This document shows, piece after piece, positions 1 through 8,698 of a stretch of DNA of 29,633 nucleotides. Both the position numbers and the translations under genes were made by a program. Every line of letters begins with the position of its first letter. Within the stretch, counting starts at the first letter, position 1. The notes beneath the pieces were generated by a model. That model ran no database searches. It saw only the letters and a program-made list of their open reading frames with translations, and was not told the DNA's origin. The stretch comes from an uncultured Lachnospiraceae bacterium (GTDB taxonomy: Bacteria > Bacillota > Clostridia > Lachnospirales > Lachnospiraceae), in NCBI GenBank assembly GCA_910588825.1, contig CAJURF010000042.1:1-29633 (forward strand). Direction: 5' to 3'.

Positions 1-1
1 G

Positions 2-991
2 TGCAGCAGATTGATTCTGAGCCGTGAATTTGAAGAAGACGAGGACCTCACTGCTCTGGCAGTGCATGTTTTCCAGAATAAAAAGTACGATGAGGTAGTT
101 CTTCAGTATCTGATGCAGTATTATATCGGGCCGATATCCAGTCTGTATCAGCTGTGGGGTGCAGCCAGGGATTTCCAGATGGATACGTATCAGCTGGAGG
201 AAGACCTGCTGGCGGCCAGTGTTTTTGTCAGGGATTATTTCTGGGAGGGCAGCCAGGTGCTGGAGTACTATGTGCGGCATAAGGGAAAAGAGCAGATTAT
301 TATCCGGTATCTCACCTTCTGGTCCTATGGTTATTTTGTATGGAAAAAGCCTATGCCGGAGTATGTGGCCCAGTATCTGGAGCTGGTGTACGACTGGGGC
401 TGGCCTCTGGAGCTGGTATGCCGTCTGGCGCTGTTTGCCTATCTGTGCGAAAAGAGAAAGCTGAGTGATTCCCAGTCCCGGCAGCTTCAGGAACTGCTGG
501 AGGAATGTTATCACAGGAATCTCACCTTTGCCTTTTTCCGGAAGCTGCCCAGAGAGCTTCTGGGAGTGTACCAGCTGGACGATAAAGTTTTTGTGGAATG
601 TATCGTAAGCCCCAGGGCGAAAGTTACCATTCATTATGCCCTGGATACAGGAATGGGGGATGGGAGGGAATATCGTCAGGAGCCTCTGCCCAATCTGTTT
701 GAGGGAATCCACGGGAGAGCGTTTACTCTTTTTTATGGGGAGGCTATCCACTATTATTTTTCCATAGAACTGGATGGCAAAGAGAAGAAGACCAGTGAAA
801 AGACTCTGACAAAATCCATGTCCCATCAGGCAAGGGAGACGAAATACCAGATGCTCAATGAGATACTGGCGGCAAAGAAACTGGGTAAAATGGACGCTCT
901 GAAAGAGAAAATGACCCGGTATCTGGAACAGGAAAAATTTGTGGAGAATATGTTCCCCATTGTAGAAGGAACGGTTTATGAACGAAATTAG
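2..991 (+). CDS. C-terminal part of a large helical protein, DUF5717-like (5' end outside window)
   Basis: The frame is open from base 2 with no stop or convincing start, so I read this as the last ~330 residues of a longer protein; the TTG at 11 has no ribosome site. The sequence is Tyr/Leu/Glu-rich and looks largely alpha-helical, ending in a charged Lys/Glu-rich tail. There is no signal peptide, membrane segment or catalytic motif that I can recognise. From memory it resembles the DUF5717 family of Lachnospiraceae, which lies next to a DUF5716 protein as it does here; that assignment is recall, not a search. The stop overlaps the next start by 14 bases, implying translational coupling. Function unknown; a scaffold or partner of the downstream ATPase-like protein is my inference. 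Confidence 0.6.
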   Translation, partial: CSRLILSREFEEDEDLTALAVHVFQNKKYDEVVLQYLMQYYIGPISSLYQLWGAARDFQMDTYQLEEDLLAASVFVRDYFWEGSQVLEYYVRHKGKEQIIIRYLTFWSYGYFVWKKPMPEYVAQYLELVYDWGWPLELVCRLALFAYLCEKRKLSDSQSRQLQELLEECYHRNLTFAFFRKLPRELLGVYQLDDKVFVECIVSPRAKVTIHYALDTGMGDGREYRQEPLPNLFEGIHGRAFTLFYGEAIHYYFSIELDGKEKKTSEKTLTKSMSHQARETKYQMLNEILAAKKLGKMDALKEKMTRYLEQEKFVENMFPIVEGTVYERN

Positions 992-2225
992 AGATATTCT
1001 GATAGGTATTGATTTTGGGAAAAGTCTGTCGCAGCTGTGCTATTATGACAGGAAGGTAAAAGAGCCGGCATCGCTGCCTGTAAAGCTGGATACCAGCCAA
1101 TATGAATTTCCCACCTGCGTCTGCAGGGCCGCAGGGAAAGAGGTCTGGTATTTCGGCATAGAAGCCGTCTATCATGCGAAGGAGCAGGGAGGGATTCTGG
1201 TGGAGGATCTCTATGATATCTGCAATGACACAAAAGCGGTACAGGTGGGCGGGGAAGAAATGAATCCCTGGGAGCTGATGGGGATTTTTCTCAATCAGAT
1301 ACTGAAAGCGCTGGGTGTAGTGGAGCCTGTGAAGCATACCAAATGTCTGGTGATTACCGTACAGAGACTTACCGGGGTTATGGTAGAACACCTGAGGAAA
1401 GCCTGTGAGGAGGTGGGACTTGCCCGTGACAGGTATATACTTCAGGATTATTCGGAAAGCTTTTACTATTATGCTATGTGTCAGAAGGCAGAATATTGGA
1501 GCCGGGGAGTGGGCTGGTATGCTTTTGACAAAGACAAGGTCAGTTTCCGCAGACTTTCAATGACCGGCAATACCAAGCCTGTGCTGGTTACGCTGGAAAA
1601 GCCGGTCTCAAAGGAACTGACAGAGGACCCTCAGATGCGTGACAGAGAATTTTCCAGATTTATCCAGGATACTCTGGGGAGGGGAATGTACTCCAGTATC
1701 CTCATCACAGGGAAAGGGTTCCACCAGGAATGGGCGTCCAATTCCATTACCGCTTTGTGCAGACATCAGAGAAAGGTTTTCTATGGCAATAACCTGTTTG
1801 CCAAAGGAGCCTGCTATACGGCGAAGGAGAAACTGGAAGACAGGGAGCTTCGGAGATATTTGTATCTGAGCGATGCCCTGGTGAAATATAATATCGGTAT
1901 GGATATGATGATTATGGGGTCCCCCGCCTATTATTCCATTATTCAGGCGGGTAAGAACTGGTATGAGTGCCGGTCAGAGTTTGACCTGATTCTCGACGAT
2001 ACCAATCAGCTTACGTTTCATATCAGCCATATGCAGTCCAGTGAGAGACAAAAGGTTTCCATGTCTCTGCCCGGGCTTGTGCCCAGGCCCAACCGGACCA
2101 CCCGTCTGCGGGTGTGTCTGGAATGCCAGACGGAGACTACTTGTAAAATTACGGTAAAAGATATGGGATTTGGGGAAATGTACCCCTCGAGTAAGAAGAT
2201 ATGGACGGAGACCATTCAGGTCTAA
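978..2225 (+). CDS. Hsp70/actin-fold ATPase-like protein (DUF5716-like)
   Basis: This 415-residue protein opens with IGIDFGKSLSQLCYYD (about residues 9-24), which resembles the phosphate-1 loop of the actin/Hsp70/sugar-kinase ATPase fold. A second glycine-containing stretch, ILITGKGFHQEW (about 240-251), followed by FYGNNLFAKGACYTA, resembles the phosphate-2/adenosine region. The C-terminal ~130 residues look beta-rich. There are no membrane segments. The ATG at 978 lies inside the end of the upstream gene and is preceded by AGAAGGA. It matches my memory of DUF5716 proteins. It could be a chaperone-like or filament-forming ATPase working with its two neighbours; no substrate can be inferred. 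Confidence is high that it is a gene and moderate for the fold. Confidence 0.7.
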   Translation: MNEIRDILIGIDFGKSLSQLCYYDRKVKEPASLPVKLDTSQYEFPTCVCRAAGKEVWYFGIEAVYHAKEQGGILVEDLYDICNDTKAVQVGGEEMNPWELMGIFLNQILKALGVVEPVKHTKCLVITVQRLTGVMVEHLRKACEEVGLARDRYILQDYSESFYYYAMCQKAEYWSRGVGWYAFDKDKVSFRRLSMTGNTKPVLVTLEKPVSKELTEDPQMRDREFSRFIQDTLGRGMYSSILITGKGFHQEWASNSITALCRHQRKVFYGNNLFAKGACYTAKEKLEDRELRRYLYLSDALVKYNIGMDMMIMGSPAYYSIIQAGKNWYECRSEFDLILDDTNQLTFHISHMQSSERQKVSMSLPGLVPRPNRTTRLRVCLECQTETTCKITVKDMGFGEMYPSSKKIWTETIQV

Positions 2226-2235
2226 GGAGGTGTTC

Positions 2236-3021
2236 ATGAGCGGTTATATCTTATGCCGGGAGCCGATGGCAGCAGTTCCTTATTATATAGAAAATATCGG
2301 CATCAATATTTATTCTGTGGAAGAATTGTGTTATTATCTGTATAAAAATCTTCATCTGGCAGACGACAGTCTGATGAACCAGGGATTGTGCACATGGCTT
2401 GGCCAGGAGCTGGGGATGAAAGAGCTGGCCGGGAAACTGGCCCCCCTGACGGAATATACCCCGGTTCCCCTGGAGGAATTTGCCTGTGAGGTACTGCGCT
2501 CGGTGAATTATCTCACACAGGAAGAAATGCGCACCTACCGGAATAGAATTTCGGCCTTGGAGAAGCAGTCTGTGCCTGTGAGAGAAAAGCTGAAAGCAGA
2601 CTGTCTGATGGAAAACAGAAAGTATGTTTACGCCATCCGGGTTTACCGGAAGGTTCTGGAACTCACATCCGGCAGACAGAGCTCCCCCAGATTTGCGGGA
2701 AGTGTCTACCATAACCTGGGATGTGCCTACAGCCGGCTTTTTCAAAAGGAAGAGGCGCTGGAGTGTTTCGGGCAGGCATATGAGCGTCTGCACACCAGAG
2801 ATTCACTGAAACACTATCTGCTGGCGTACAGCAATGCCAGGACACCCATTGAATACGAGAGCAGGCTGGCGGAGCTGAAAGTGGATGAGCAGACCAGGAG
2901 ACAGATTCAGGATGAGATTTCACAGTTTTACAGCAGTACAGATATCTGTGTGCAGGAACACAGCGTGGAGGAACTTCTGGAACGCATGACAAAGGAATAC
3001 CACCGCAATACAGGCTCCTGA
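2236..3021 (+). CDS. TPR-like helical repeat protein of unknown function
   Basis: I place the start at the ATG at 2236 (261 aa) because an ideal AAGGAGG lies at 2224-2230, overlapping the upstream stop; the longer frame back to 2170 lies inside the previous gene. The protein is soluble and helical. The region MENRKYVYAIRVYRKVLEL, followed by a stretch with NLGCAYSRLFQKEEALECF, has the spacing and small/aromatic residues of two tetratricopeptide repeats at about residues 120-190. Such repeats usually mediate protein contacts. It follows the Hsp70-like gene by 10 bases and is surely co-transcribed, so it may be the adaptor of that unit. A GGCTCC/GGAGCC hairpin (3013-3031) spans the stop codon, without a T-tract. 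Function unknown. Confidence 0.75.
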   Translation: MSGYILCREPMAAVPYYIENIGINIYSVEELCYYLYKNLHLADDSLMNQGLCTWLGQELGMKELAGKLAPLTEYTPVPLEEFACEVLRSVNYLTQEEMRTYRNRISALEKQSVPVREKLKADCLMENRKYVYAIRVYRKVLELTSGRQSSPRFAGSVYHNLGCAYSRLFQKEEALECFGQAYERLHTRDSLKHYLLAYSNARTPIEYESRLAELKVDEQTRRQIQDEISQFYSSTDICVQEHSVEELLERMTKEYHRNTGS

Positions 3022-3070
3022 TAAAGGAGCCGGGCGCGGGTAGAATAGACAAGAAAGGATAATAAGGACA

Positions 3071-3778
3071 ATGGAAAAAAAAGAACTGCTATATGAGGGA
3101 AAAGCAAAGAAAGTATTTACCACAGAGGACCCGGAAGTGGTGATTGTGGATTACAAAGACGATGCCACTGCTTTCAATGGGGAGAAGAAAGGAACCATTG
3201 TGGGAAAGGGTGCCATCAATAACCGGATGAGCAACCACATTTTCAAAATGATCGAAAAGGAAGGGGTTCCCACCCATCTGGTGGAGGAACTCAGCGACAG
3301 GGAGACAGCTGTGAAAAAGGTGGAAATCGTACCTCTCGAGGTGATTGTCCGCAATGTGGCTGCCGGAAGCTTTTCCAAGCGGATGGGAGTGGAAGAAGGC
3401 AGAGAGCTTCTGTGCCCGATCCTGGAATTCAGCTATAAAAACGATGACCTGGGCGATCCTTTTATCAACGATGACTATGCGCTGGCTCTGGGACTGGCTT
3501 CCCAGGAGGAAATTGATAAGATTAAAAGTTATACAAAGACAGTGAATCAGGTGATGAAGGAATATTTTCTGTCTTTGGGGCTCCGGCTGATTGACTTCAA
3601 AATCGAATTCGGACGTTTTCATGGAGATATTCTGCTGGCAGATGAAGTGTCCCCGGATACCTGCAGACTGTGGGATGTGAAGACAAATGAGAAGCTGGAT
3701 AAGGATAGATTCCGCAGGGATCTGGGAAATGTGGAAGAAGCATACGAGGAAGTATTTAAACGGCTGGGGATTCAATAA
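3071..3778 (+). CDS. purC: SAICAR synthase (phosphoribosylaminoimidazole-succinocarboxamide synthase)
   Basis: PurC joins CAIR and aspartate with ATP to form SAICAR in de novo purine synthesis. The 235-residue length is typical of bacterial PurC. Family features visible are the N-terminal YEGKAKKVF, then AFNGEKKG, the VPLEVIVRN segment (residues ~85-95) and the ATP-site stretch IDFKIEFGR followed by LADEVSPDT (~175-195). The ATG at 3071 is preceded by AAGGATAA. The 49-base gap from the TPR gene holds no clear promoter or T-tracted terminator, so purC may be read from upstream. It is followed after 21 bases by purF. Confidence 0.97.
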   Translation: MEKKELLYEGKAKKVFTTEDPEVVIVDYKDDATAFNGEKKGTIVGKGAINNRMSNHIFKMIEKEGVPTHLVEELSDRETAVKKVEIVPLEVIVRNVAAGSFSKRMGVEEGRELLCPILEFSYKNDDLGDPFINDDYALALGLASQEEIDKIKSYTKTVNQVMKEYFLSLGLRLIDFKIEFGRFHGDILLADEVSPDTCRLWDVKTNEKLDKDRFRRDLGNVEEAYEEVFKRLGIQ

Positions 3779-3799
3779 GAGAGTCTAGAGAGGGGTTTC

Positions 3800-5257
3800 A
3801 TGGGAAAAGAACTGGAACAAATCCACTGCCAGCAGGAGTCTGGTGATCAATTAAGAGAAGAATGCGGTGTTTTTGGGATTTATGACCTGGATGGGCAGGA
3901 CGTGGCATCTACCATCTATTATGGGTTGTTTGCCTTACAACACAGGGGGCAGGAAAGCTGCGGAATCGCCGTGGGCGATACCAGGGGAAAACAAAGAAGC
4001 GTATCTTCCCATAAGGGAATGGGGCTGGTGAACGAGGTATTTGCGCCGGAAAATCTACAGGCTCTCCATGGAGATATCGGTGTGGGGCATGTGCGTTATT
4101 CCACGGCTGGCGCCAGCACCCGGGAGAATGCCCAGCCTCTGGTGCTCAACTACATCAAAGGTACTTTGGGGGTAGCCCATAACGGAAACTTAATCAATGC
4201 CGCTGAGCTTCGCAGGGAACTGGAATATGGAGGTGCTATTTTCCAGACCACCATCGATTCGGAGGTGATTGCTTATCACATTGCCCGGGAGCGGGTTCAT
4301 ACGAAAACGGCGGAGGATGCCGTGGCCAATGCCATGAGCAAGATCAAGGGTTCTTATTCGCTGATTATCATGTCTCCCAGGAAGCTGATTGGCACCAGGG
4401 ACCCTTACGGCTTTAAACCCCTTTGTATTGGAAAAAGGGATAATGCCTATATTCTGGCTTCAGAGAGCTGTGCCCTGGATACAGTGGGAGCTGAGTATGT
4501 GCGGGATGTGGAGCCCGGTGAGATTGTTACCATCACAAAAGACGGGAAGATTCATTCAGACAGGCGGATGTGTATAGAACCCCAGGAGCAGGGACGCTGT
4601 ATTTTTGAATATATTTATTTTGCCAGACCGGACAGTGAGATTGACGGGGTGGGGGTATATTCATCCAGAATCCGGGCGGGACGTTTCCTGGCCATAGATT
4701 CCCCGGTTGAGGCTGATTTGGTGGTAGGCGTGCCGGAGTCAGGCAATGCGGCGGCGCTGGGGTACTCTATGGAATCCGGGATTCCGTATGGAACTGCATT
4801 TGTAAAGAACAGCTATGTGGGCAGGACATTTATTAAGCCGGGCCAGAGCAGCCGGGAGTCCAGCGTTCAGGTAAAACTCAATGTACTCAAGGAAGCCGTT
4901 GACGGGAAACGAGTCATTATGATTGATGACTCCATTGTGAGGGGAACCACCAGCGACCGGATTGTACGGATGCTGAGAAAGGCCGGGGCTGTGGAAGTCC
5001 ATATGCGGGTCAGCTCGCCGCCTTTTTTGTGGCCCTGTTATTTTGGCACAGACGTGCCCGCCAGAGAGCAGTTAATCGCCTATAACCGGTCTGTGGAGGA
5101 AATCTGCCAGATTATCGGCGCGGACAGTCTGGCCTATCTGAATCTGGACAGGCTTTCTGAGCTGGCACCGGGGCTGTCAGTCTGCCAGGGCTGCTTTACC
5201 GGAAAATATCCTATGGAGCCTCCTTCAGAAGACATCCGGGGTGACTACGAAAAATAA
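3800..5257 (+). CDS. purF: Amidophosphoribosyltransferase, Fe-S type
   Basis: PurF makes phosphoribosylamine from PRPP and glutamine, the committed purine step. It has a 21-residue propeptide ahead of Cys22 (ECGVFGIYD), the expected N-terminal nucleophile after processing. A class-II glutaminase domain comes first, with GHVRYSTAG and the AHNGNL region, followed by the PRPP loop VIMIDDSIVRGTT (about 373-385). Cys267, Cys413, Cys462 and Cys465 (LSVCQGC) lie at positions expected for the 4Fe-4S cluster of the Bacillus-type, oxygen-sensitive enzyme, which suits an anaerobe. At 485 aa it is full length. The start is preceded by GAGAGGGG. It sits in a tight run with purC and purB. Confidence 0.97.
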   Translation: MGKELEQIHCQQESGDQLREECGVFGIYDLDGQDVASTIYYGLFALQHRGQESCGIAVGDTRGKQRSVSSHKGMGLVNEVFAPENLQALHGDIGVGHVRYSTAGASTRENAQPLVLNYIKGTLGVAHNGNLINAAELRRELEYGGAIFQTTIDSEVIAYHIARERVHTKTAEDAVANAMSKIKGSYSLIIMSPRKLIGTRDPYGFKPLCIGKRDNAYILASESCALDTVGAEYVRDVEPGEIVTITKDGKIHSDRRMCIEPQEQGRCIFEYIYFARPDSEIDGVGVYSSRIRAGRFLAIDSPVEADLVVGVPESGNAAALGYSMESGIPYGTAFVKNSYVGRTFIKPGQSSRESSVQVKLNVLKEAVDGKRVIMIDDSIVRGTTSDRIVRMLRKAGAVEVHMRVSSPPFLWPCYFGTDVPAREQLIAYNRSVEEICQIIGADSLAYLNLDRLSELAPGLSVCQGCFTGKYPMEPPSEDIRGDYEK

Positions 5258-5289
5258 AAGGAACAGATGTGATTGCAAAGGAGATACAG

Positions 5290-6723
5290 ATGAATACGGA
5301 AATTTACCAAAGCCCTTTGTCGGAGCGTTATGCCAGCAGAGAAATGCAGTATATATTTTCTCCAGCCATGAAATTTAAGACCTGGAGACGGCTGTGGATT
5401 GCCCTGGCGGAGACAGAGAAGGAACTGGGTCTTCCCATTACCCAGGAGCAGATTGATGAGCTAAAAGCACATGTGGAGGACATTAATTTTGACGTGGCCA
5501 GGGAGCGGGAGCGCCAGGTGCGCCACGACGTCATGTCCCATGTGTATGCCTATGGCGTTCAGTGTCCAAAAGCCAAGGGGATTATCCACCTGGGCGCCAC
5601 ATCTTGTTATGTGGGGGACAATACGGACATTATCGTTATGACGAAAGCTTTGAAACTGGTGAAGCGTAAGCTTTTGAATGTACTGGAGAAGCTGGCAGGG
5701 TTTGCACAGGAATATAAGAGTCTGCCCACACTTGCTTTCACCCATTTCCAGCCGGCACAGCCAACTACTGTGGGAAAACGGGCATCCCTGTGGATGCAGG
5801 AATTCCTGCTGGATCTAGAGGATTTGGACCATGTGCTGGGTAATATGAAACTTTTGGGTTCCAAAGGAACGACAGGGACTCAGGCCAGCTTTCTGGAATT
5901 GTTCGAGGGGCGTCAGGAAGTTGTGGACAAGCTGGACCCCATGATTGCAGAGAAAATGGGATTTCAGGCGTGTTATCCTGTGTCTGGACAGACCTATTCC
6001 CGGAAAGTGGACACCCGTGTGATTAACGTGCTGGCGGGGATTGCGGCCAGCGCTCATAAATTTTCCAACGATATTCGTCTGCTTCAGCACTTAAAAGAAG
6101 TGGAAGAACCTTTTGAAAAGGACCAGATCGGTTCCTCAGCCATGGCATACAAGAGAAATCCCATGCGCAGTGAGCGGATTGCCTCATTGTCCAGGTATGT
6201 GATGGTGGATGCCCTGAATCCTGCCATTACGTCGGCTGTCCAGTGGTTTGAGCGGACACTGGATGATTCGGCCAATAAGCGGCTGAGCATACCGGAAGGA
6301 TTTCTGGCAGTGGACGGTATTTTGGATCTATGCCTGAATGTGGTGGATGGGCTGGTGGTCTATCCCAAAGTGATTCATAAGCGCCTGATGGCAGAACTGC
6401 CGTTTATGGCCACAGAGAATATTCTCATGGACGCTGTGAAAGCCGGCGGGGACCGCCAGGAGCTTCATGAGCGCATCCGGGAACTTTCCATGGAGGCGGC
6501 AAAAAATGTGAAAGCAGAGGGAAAAGAAAATAATCTGCTGGAATTAATCGCCGCAGACCCGGCCTTCAGCCTTACGCTGGAGGAGCTGCAAGATACTATG
6601 GACCCGGCAAAATATGTGGGCTGTGCCCCCCATCAGGTAGATGTATTCCTGGAACAGGTGGTGAATCCCATACTTGAGGAGAACCGGGACCTTTTGGGAA
6701 TGACAGCAAAGATTCATGTGTAA
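5290..6723 (+). CDS. purB: Adenylosuccinate lyase
   Basis: PurB cleaves SAICAR to AICAR and adenylosuccinate to AMP, releasing fumarate. I start at the ATG at 5290 (477 aa), because AAAGGAG at 5277-5283 is well spaced for it; the GTG at 5269 would add seven residues and has no such site. Visible fumarase/aspartase-superfamily motifs are the TSCYVGDNTD region, THFQPAQPTTVGKR, and the signature loop GSSAMAYKRNPMRSE (about residues 281-295) with the catalytic serine. The gene follows purF by 32 bases and ends in front of an intrinsic terminator, which marks the end of this purine block. Confidence 0.97.
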   Translation: MNTEIYQSPLSERYASREMQYIFSPAMKFKTWRRLWIALAETEKELGLPITQEQIDELKAHVEDINFDVARERERQVRHDVMSHVYAYGVQCPKAKGIIHLGATSCYVGDNTDIIVMTKALKLVKRKLLNVLEKLAGFAQEYKSLPTLAFTHFQPAQPTTVGKRASLWMQEFLLDLEDLDHVLGNMKLLGSKGTTGTQASFLELFEGRQEVVDKLDPMIAEKMGFQACYPVSGQTYSRKVDTRVINVLAGIAASAHKFSNDIRLLQHLKEVEEPFEKDQIGSSAMAYKRNPMRSERIASLSRYVMVDALNPAITSAVQWFERTLDDSANKRLSIPEGFLAVDGILDLCLNVVDGLVVYPKVIHKRLMAELPFMATENILMDAVKAGGDRQELHERIRELSMEAAKNVKAEGKENNLLELIAADPAFSLTLEELQDTMDPAKYVGCAPHQVDVFLEQVVNPILEENRDLLGMTAKIHV

Positions 6724-6746
6724 AAATTCCTGAATATGAAGAATAG

Positions 6747-6790
6747 AAAAGCCGGACAGTACATAAGATGATACTGTTCGGTTTTTCTAA
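6747..6790 (+). terminator. Intrinsic terminator after purB
   Basis: AAAAGCCGGACAGTA (6747-6761) pairs with TACTGTTCGGTTTTT (6772-6786), with G-U pairs and a 10-base loop, and ends in a T-tract. The A-tract/T-tract symmetry could also let it act on the other strand. Confidence 0.85.
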
Positions 6791-6812
6791 TTATTGTAAG
6801 GGAGAAAAGCAT

Positions 6813-8561
6813 ATGGATGTTTTTGACGTACTGGCCATGGCAGGGGGCTTATCGCTGTTTCTGTTCGGCATGAGTGTGATGGGACAGGCTCTGGAACGCC
6901 GGGCCGGTGAGAAATTAAGCGGTCTGCTGGGAAAATTGACCACCAACAGGGCAGCAGGACTTTTGACCGGGCTTGTGGTCACTGCGGTGATTCAGAGTTC
7001 TTCTGCGGCTACAGTTATGGTGGTGGGATTTGCCAATTCCGGGCTGATGACTCTGCGGCAGGCAGTGAATGTGATCATGGGGGCAAATATTGGAACAACG
7101 GTTACCGCATGGGTGCTGAGCCTTGCCGGAATCGAGAGCGGTAATATATTTGTAAAATTGCTGAAGCCATCTTCCTTTACCCCTGTGCTGGCCCTGGCAG
7201 GGATTATTTTCTATATGTTCTGCAAAAGCGCGAAAAAGAAAGATACAGGAATGATTTTTCTGGGATTTGCCACTTTGATGACCGGAATGGAAACCATGTC
7301 AGGCGCTGTGGCAGGACTGGGACAGGTTCCGGCATTTCAAAATCTCTTTTTAGTATTTCAAAACCCTTTTCTGGGGGTGCTGGCAGGAGCGGTGCTCACA
7401 GCCGTAATTCAGTCCAGCTCTGCCTCTGTAGGAATTTTACAGGCCCTTGCTGTCACCGGGCAGGTGTCCTATGGCGCCGCGGTTCCCATTATCATGGGGC
7501 AGAATATCGGCACCTGTGTGACAGCAATGTTATCTTCCATTGGAGCAAATAAAAATGCCAGGCGGGCCGCCATGGTGCATTTATCTTTTAATGTAATCGG
7601 TTCGGCGGTGTGGCTGACAGTCTTTTGGATTATCAAAATAGTATTTCGTCCCTCCTTTTTGGGGGAGGCGGCATCTCTGCTGGGTATTGCCGCAGCCCAC
7701 ACGGTTTTTAATGTTCTGTGTACCCTGTTGATGCTGCCTCTGTCAGGTTTTCTGGAACAGCTGGTGAACCGTCTGGTTCCGGATACCAGAGAGCCGGAAA
7801 TACAGACAGAACTGGATGAGCGTCTGCTGGCCGCTCCTTTCGCGGCACTGGAGCGGTGCCAGAAGGTGGCGGGGGATATGGCCTCTGCCGCGGTGTCAGC
7901 GCTTACAGAAAGTCTGGATTATCTTTATGGGAAGCGGGCGAAAGACCCGGTATCCATCCATGAAAAAGAAGAAAAGACAGACCGCTTTGAGGATATTCTG
8001 AGCACGTATCTGATTCAGCTGAGCACACGGCAGATCAATGAATCTGACAGTGCAGAGGCGGCCAAGCTGCTGAAAATAATCGGAGACTTTGAGCGCATCG
8101 CAGACCATGCTGTCAATATTCTGGAGTCAGCAGAAGAAATGAGAGAAAAGAAACTGGCCTTTTCCGCCGCCGCTGACGCAGAGCTGGCGGTGATCACCTC
8201 AGCAGTAAGGGAAATCCTTGATTTGTCCCTCACAGCTTTTCTGGACAATGATATGGAGGCTGCATCCATGGTGGAACCCCTGGAGCAGGTGATTGACGGG
8301 CTGAAAGAAAAAATGCGCACCAGGCATATTTTCCGTCTCCAGCAGGGAGGATGCTCCATGGAGACAGGGTTTATATGGTCCGACCTGCTCACAGACCTGG
8401 AACGCACGGCGGACCACTGTTCCAACATTGCAGGATGTATCATGGATCTTAGAAACCAGAGCATGAATCTTCACGAATCCCTGCGGAATATGCGGCAGGA
8501 GGACCCTCAGTTCAGAGACAGATATGCGGTCTATGTGGAAAAATATCCCCTGGCGTGGTGA
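6813..8561 (+). CDS. Na+/phosphate cotransporter family protein with PhoU-like C-terminal domain
   Basis: The ATG at 6813 (582 aa) is chosen because AAGGGAG lies just upstream and because the earlier ATG at 6768 falls in the terminator loop. The N-terminal ~330 residues hold several hydrophobic segments and the duplicated signature QSSSAATVMVVGF (~65) and QSSSASVGILQAL (~215), the hallmark of the NptA/PF02690 Na/Pi cotransporter family. The C-terminal ~240 residues are acidic, helical and PhoU-like (DFERIADHAVNI and DLERTADHCSNI resemble the paired PhoU metal-binding motifs). Likely role: phosphate import, or control by phosphate, at the membrane. It lies between purB and purA, perhaps reflecting the phosphate demand of nucleotide synthesis (inference). 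No obvious dedicated promoter. Confidence 0.92.
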   Translation: MDVFDVLAMAGGLSLFLFGMSVMGQALERRAGEKLSGLLGKLTTNRAAGLLTGLVVTAVIQSSSAATVMVVGFANSGLMTLRQAVNVIMGANIGTTVTAWVLSLAGIESGNIFVKLLKPSSFTPVLALAGIIFYMFCKSAKKKDTGMIFLGFATLMTGMETMSGAVAGLGQVPAFQNLFLVFQNPFLGVLAGAVLTAVIQSSSASVGILQALAVTGQVSYGAAVPIIMGQNIGTCVTAMLSSIGANKNARRAAMVHLSFNVIGSAVWLTVFWIIKIVFRPSFLGEAASLLGIAAAHTVFNVLCTLLMLPLSGFLEQLVNRLVPDTREPEIQTELDERLLAAPFAALERCQKVAGDMASAAVSALTESLDYLYGKRAKDPVSIHEKEEKTDRFEDILSTYLIQLSTRQINESDSAEAAKLLKIIGDFERIADHAVNILESAEEMREKKLAFSAAADAELAVITSAVREILDLSLTAFLDNDMEAASMVEPLEQVIDGLKEKMRTRHIFRLQQGGCSMETGFIWSDLLTDLERTADHCSNIAGCIMDLRNQSMNLHESLRNMRQEDPQFRDRYAVYVEKYPLAW

Positions 8562-8612
8562 GAAAACAGCAGTACCGCCCGTATAAAAAAGGTATTCTGC
8601 CGGAAGTTGCCG

Positions 8613-8641
8613 TTGAAAATTATCTGATGATGTACTATAAT
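8613..8641 (+). promoter_or_regulatory. Sigma-A promoter for purA
   Basis: TTGAAA (8613-8618) and TATAAT (8636-8641) are separated by exactly 17 bases. The start point would be about 8648, giving a ~50-base leader before purA. Confidence 0.8.
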
Positions 8642-8698
8642 AAACCAGGAATGCAAGAAACAGGTAAGAAAATTCAGAACTACGGGAGGTACTGCCAA

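Noticed and set aside
2251..2793. 180-aa minus-strand frame
   Set aside because: Shadow of the TPR-like gene; no start signals and Cys/His-rich shadow composition.
3013..3031. Terminator between the TPR-like gene and purC
   Set aside because: GGCTCC/GGAGCC pair well, but no T-tract follows and the stem spans the stop codon; at most a weak structure.
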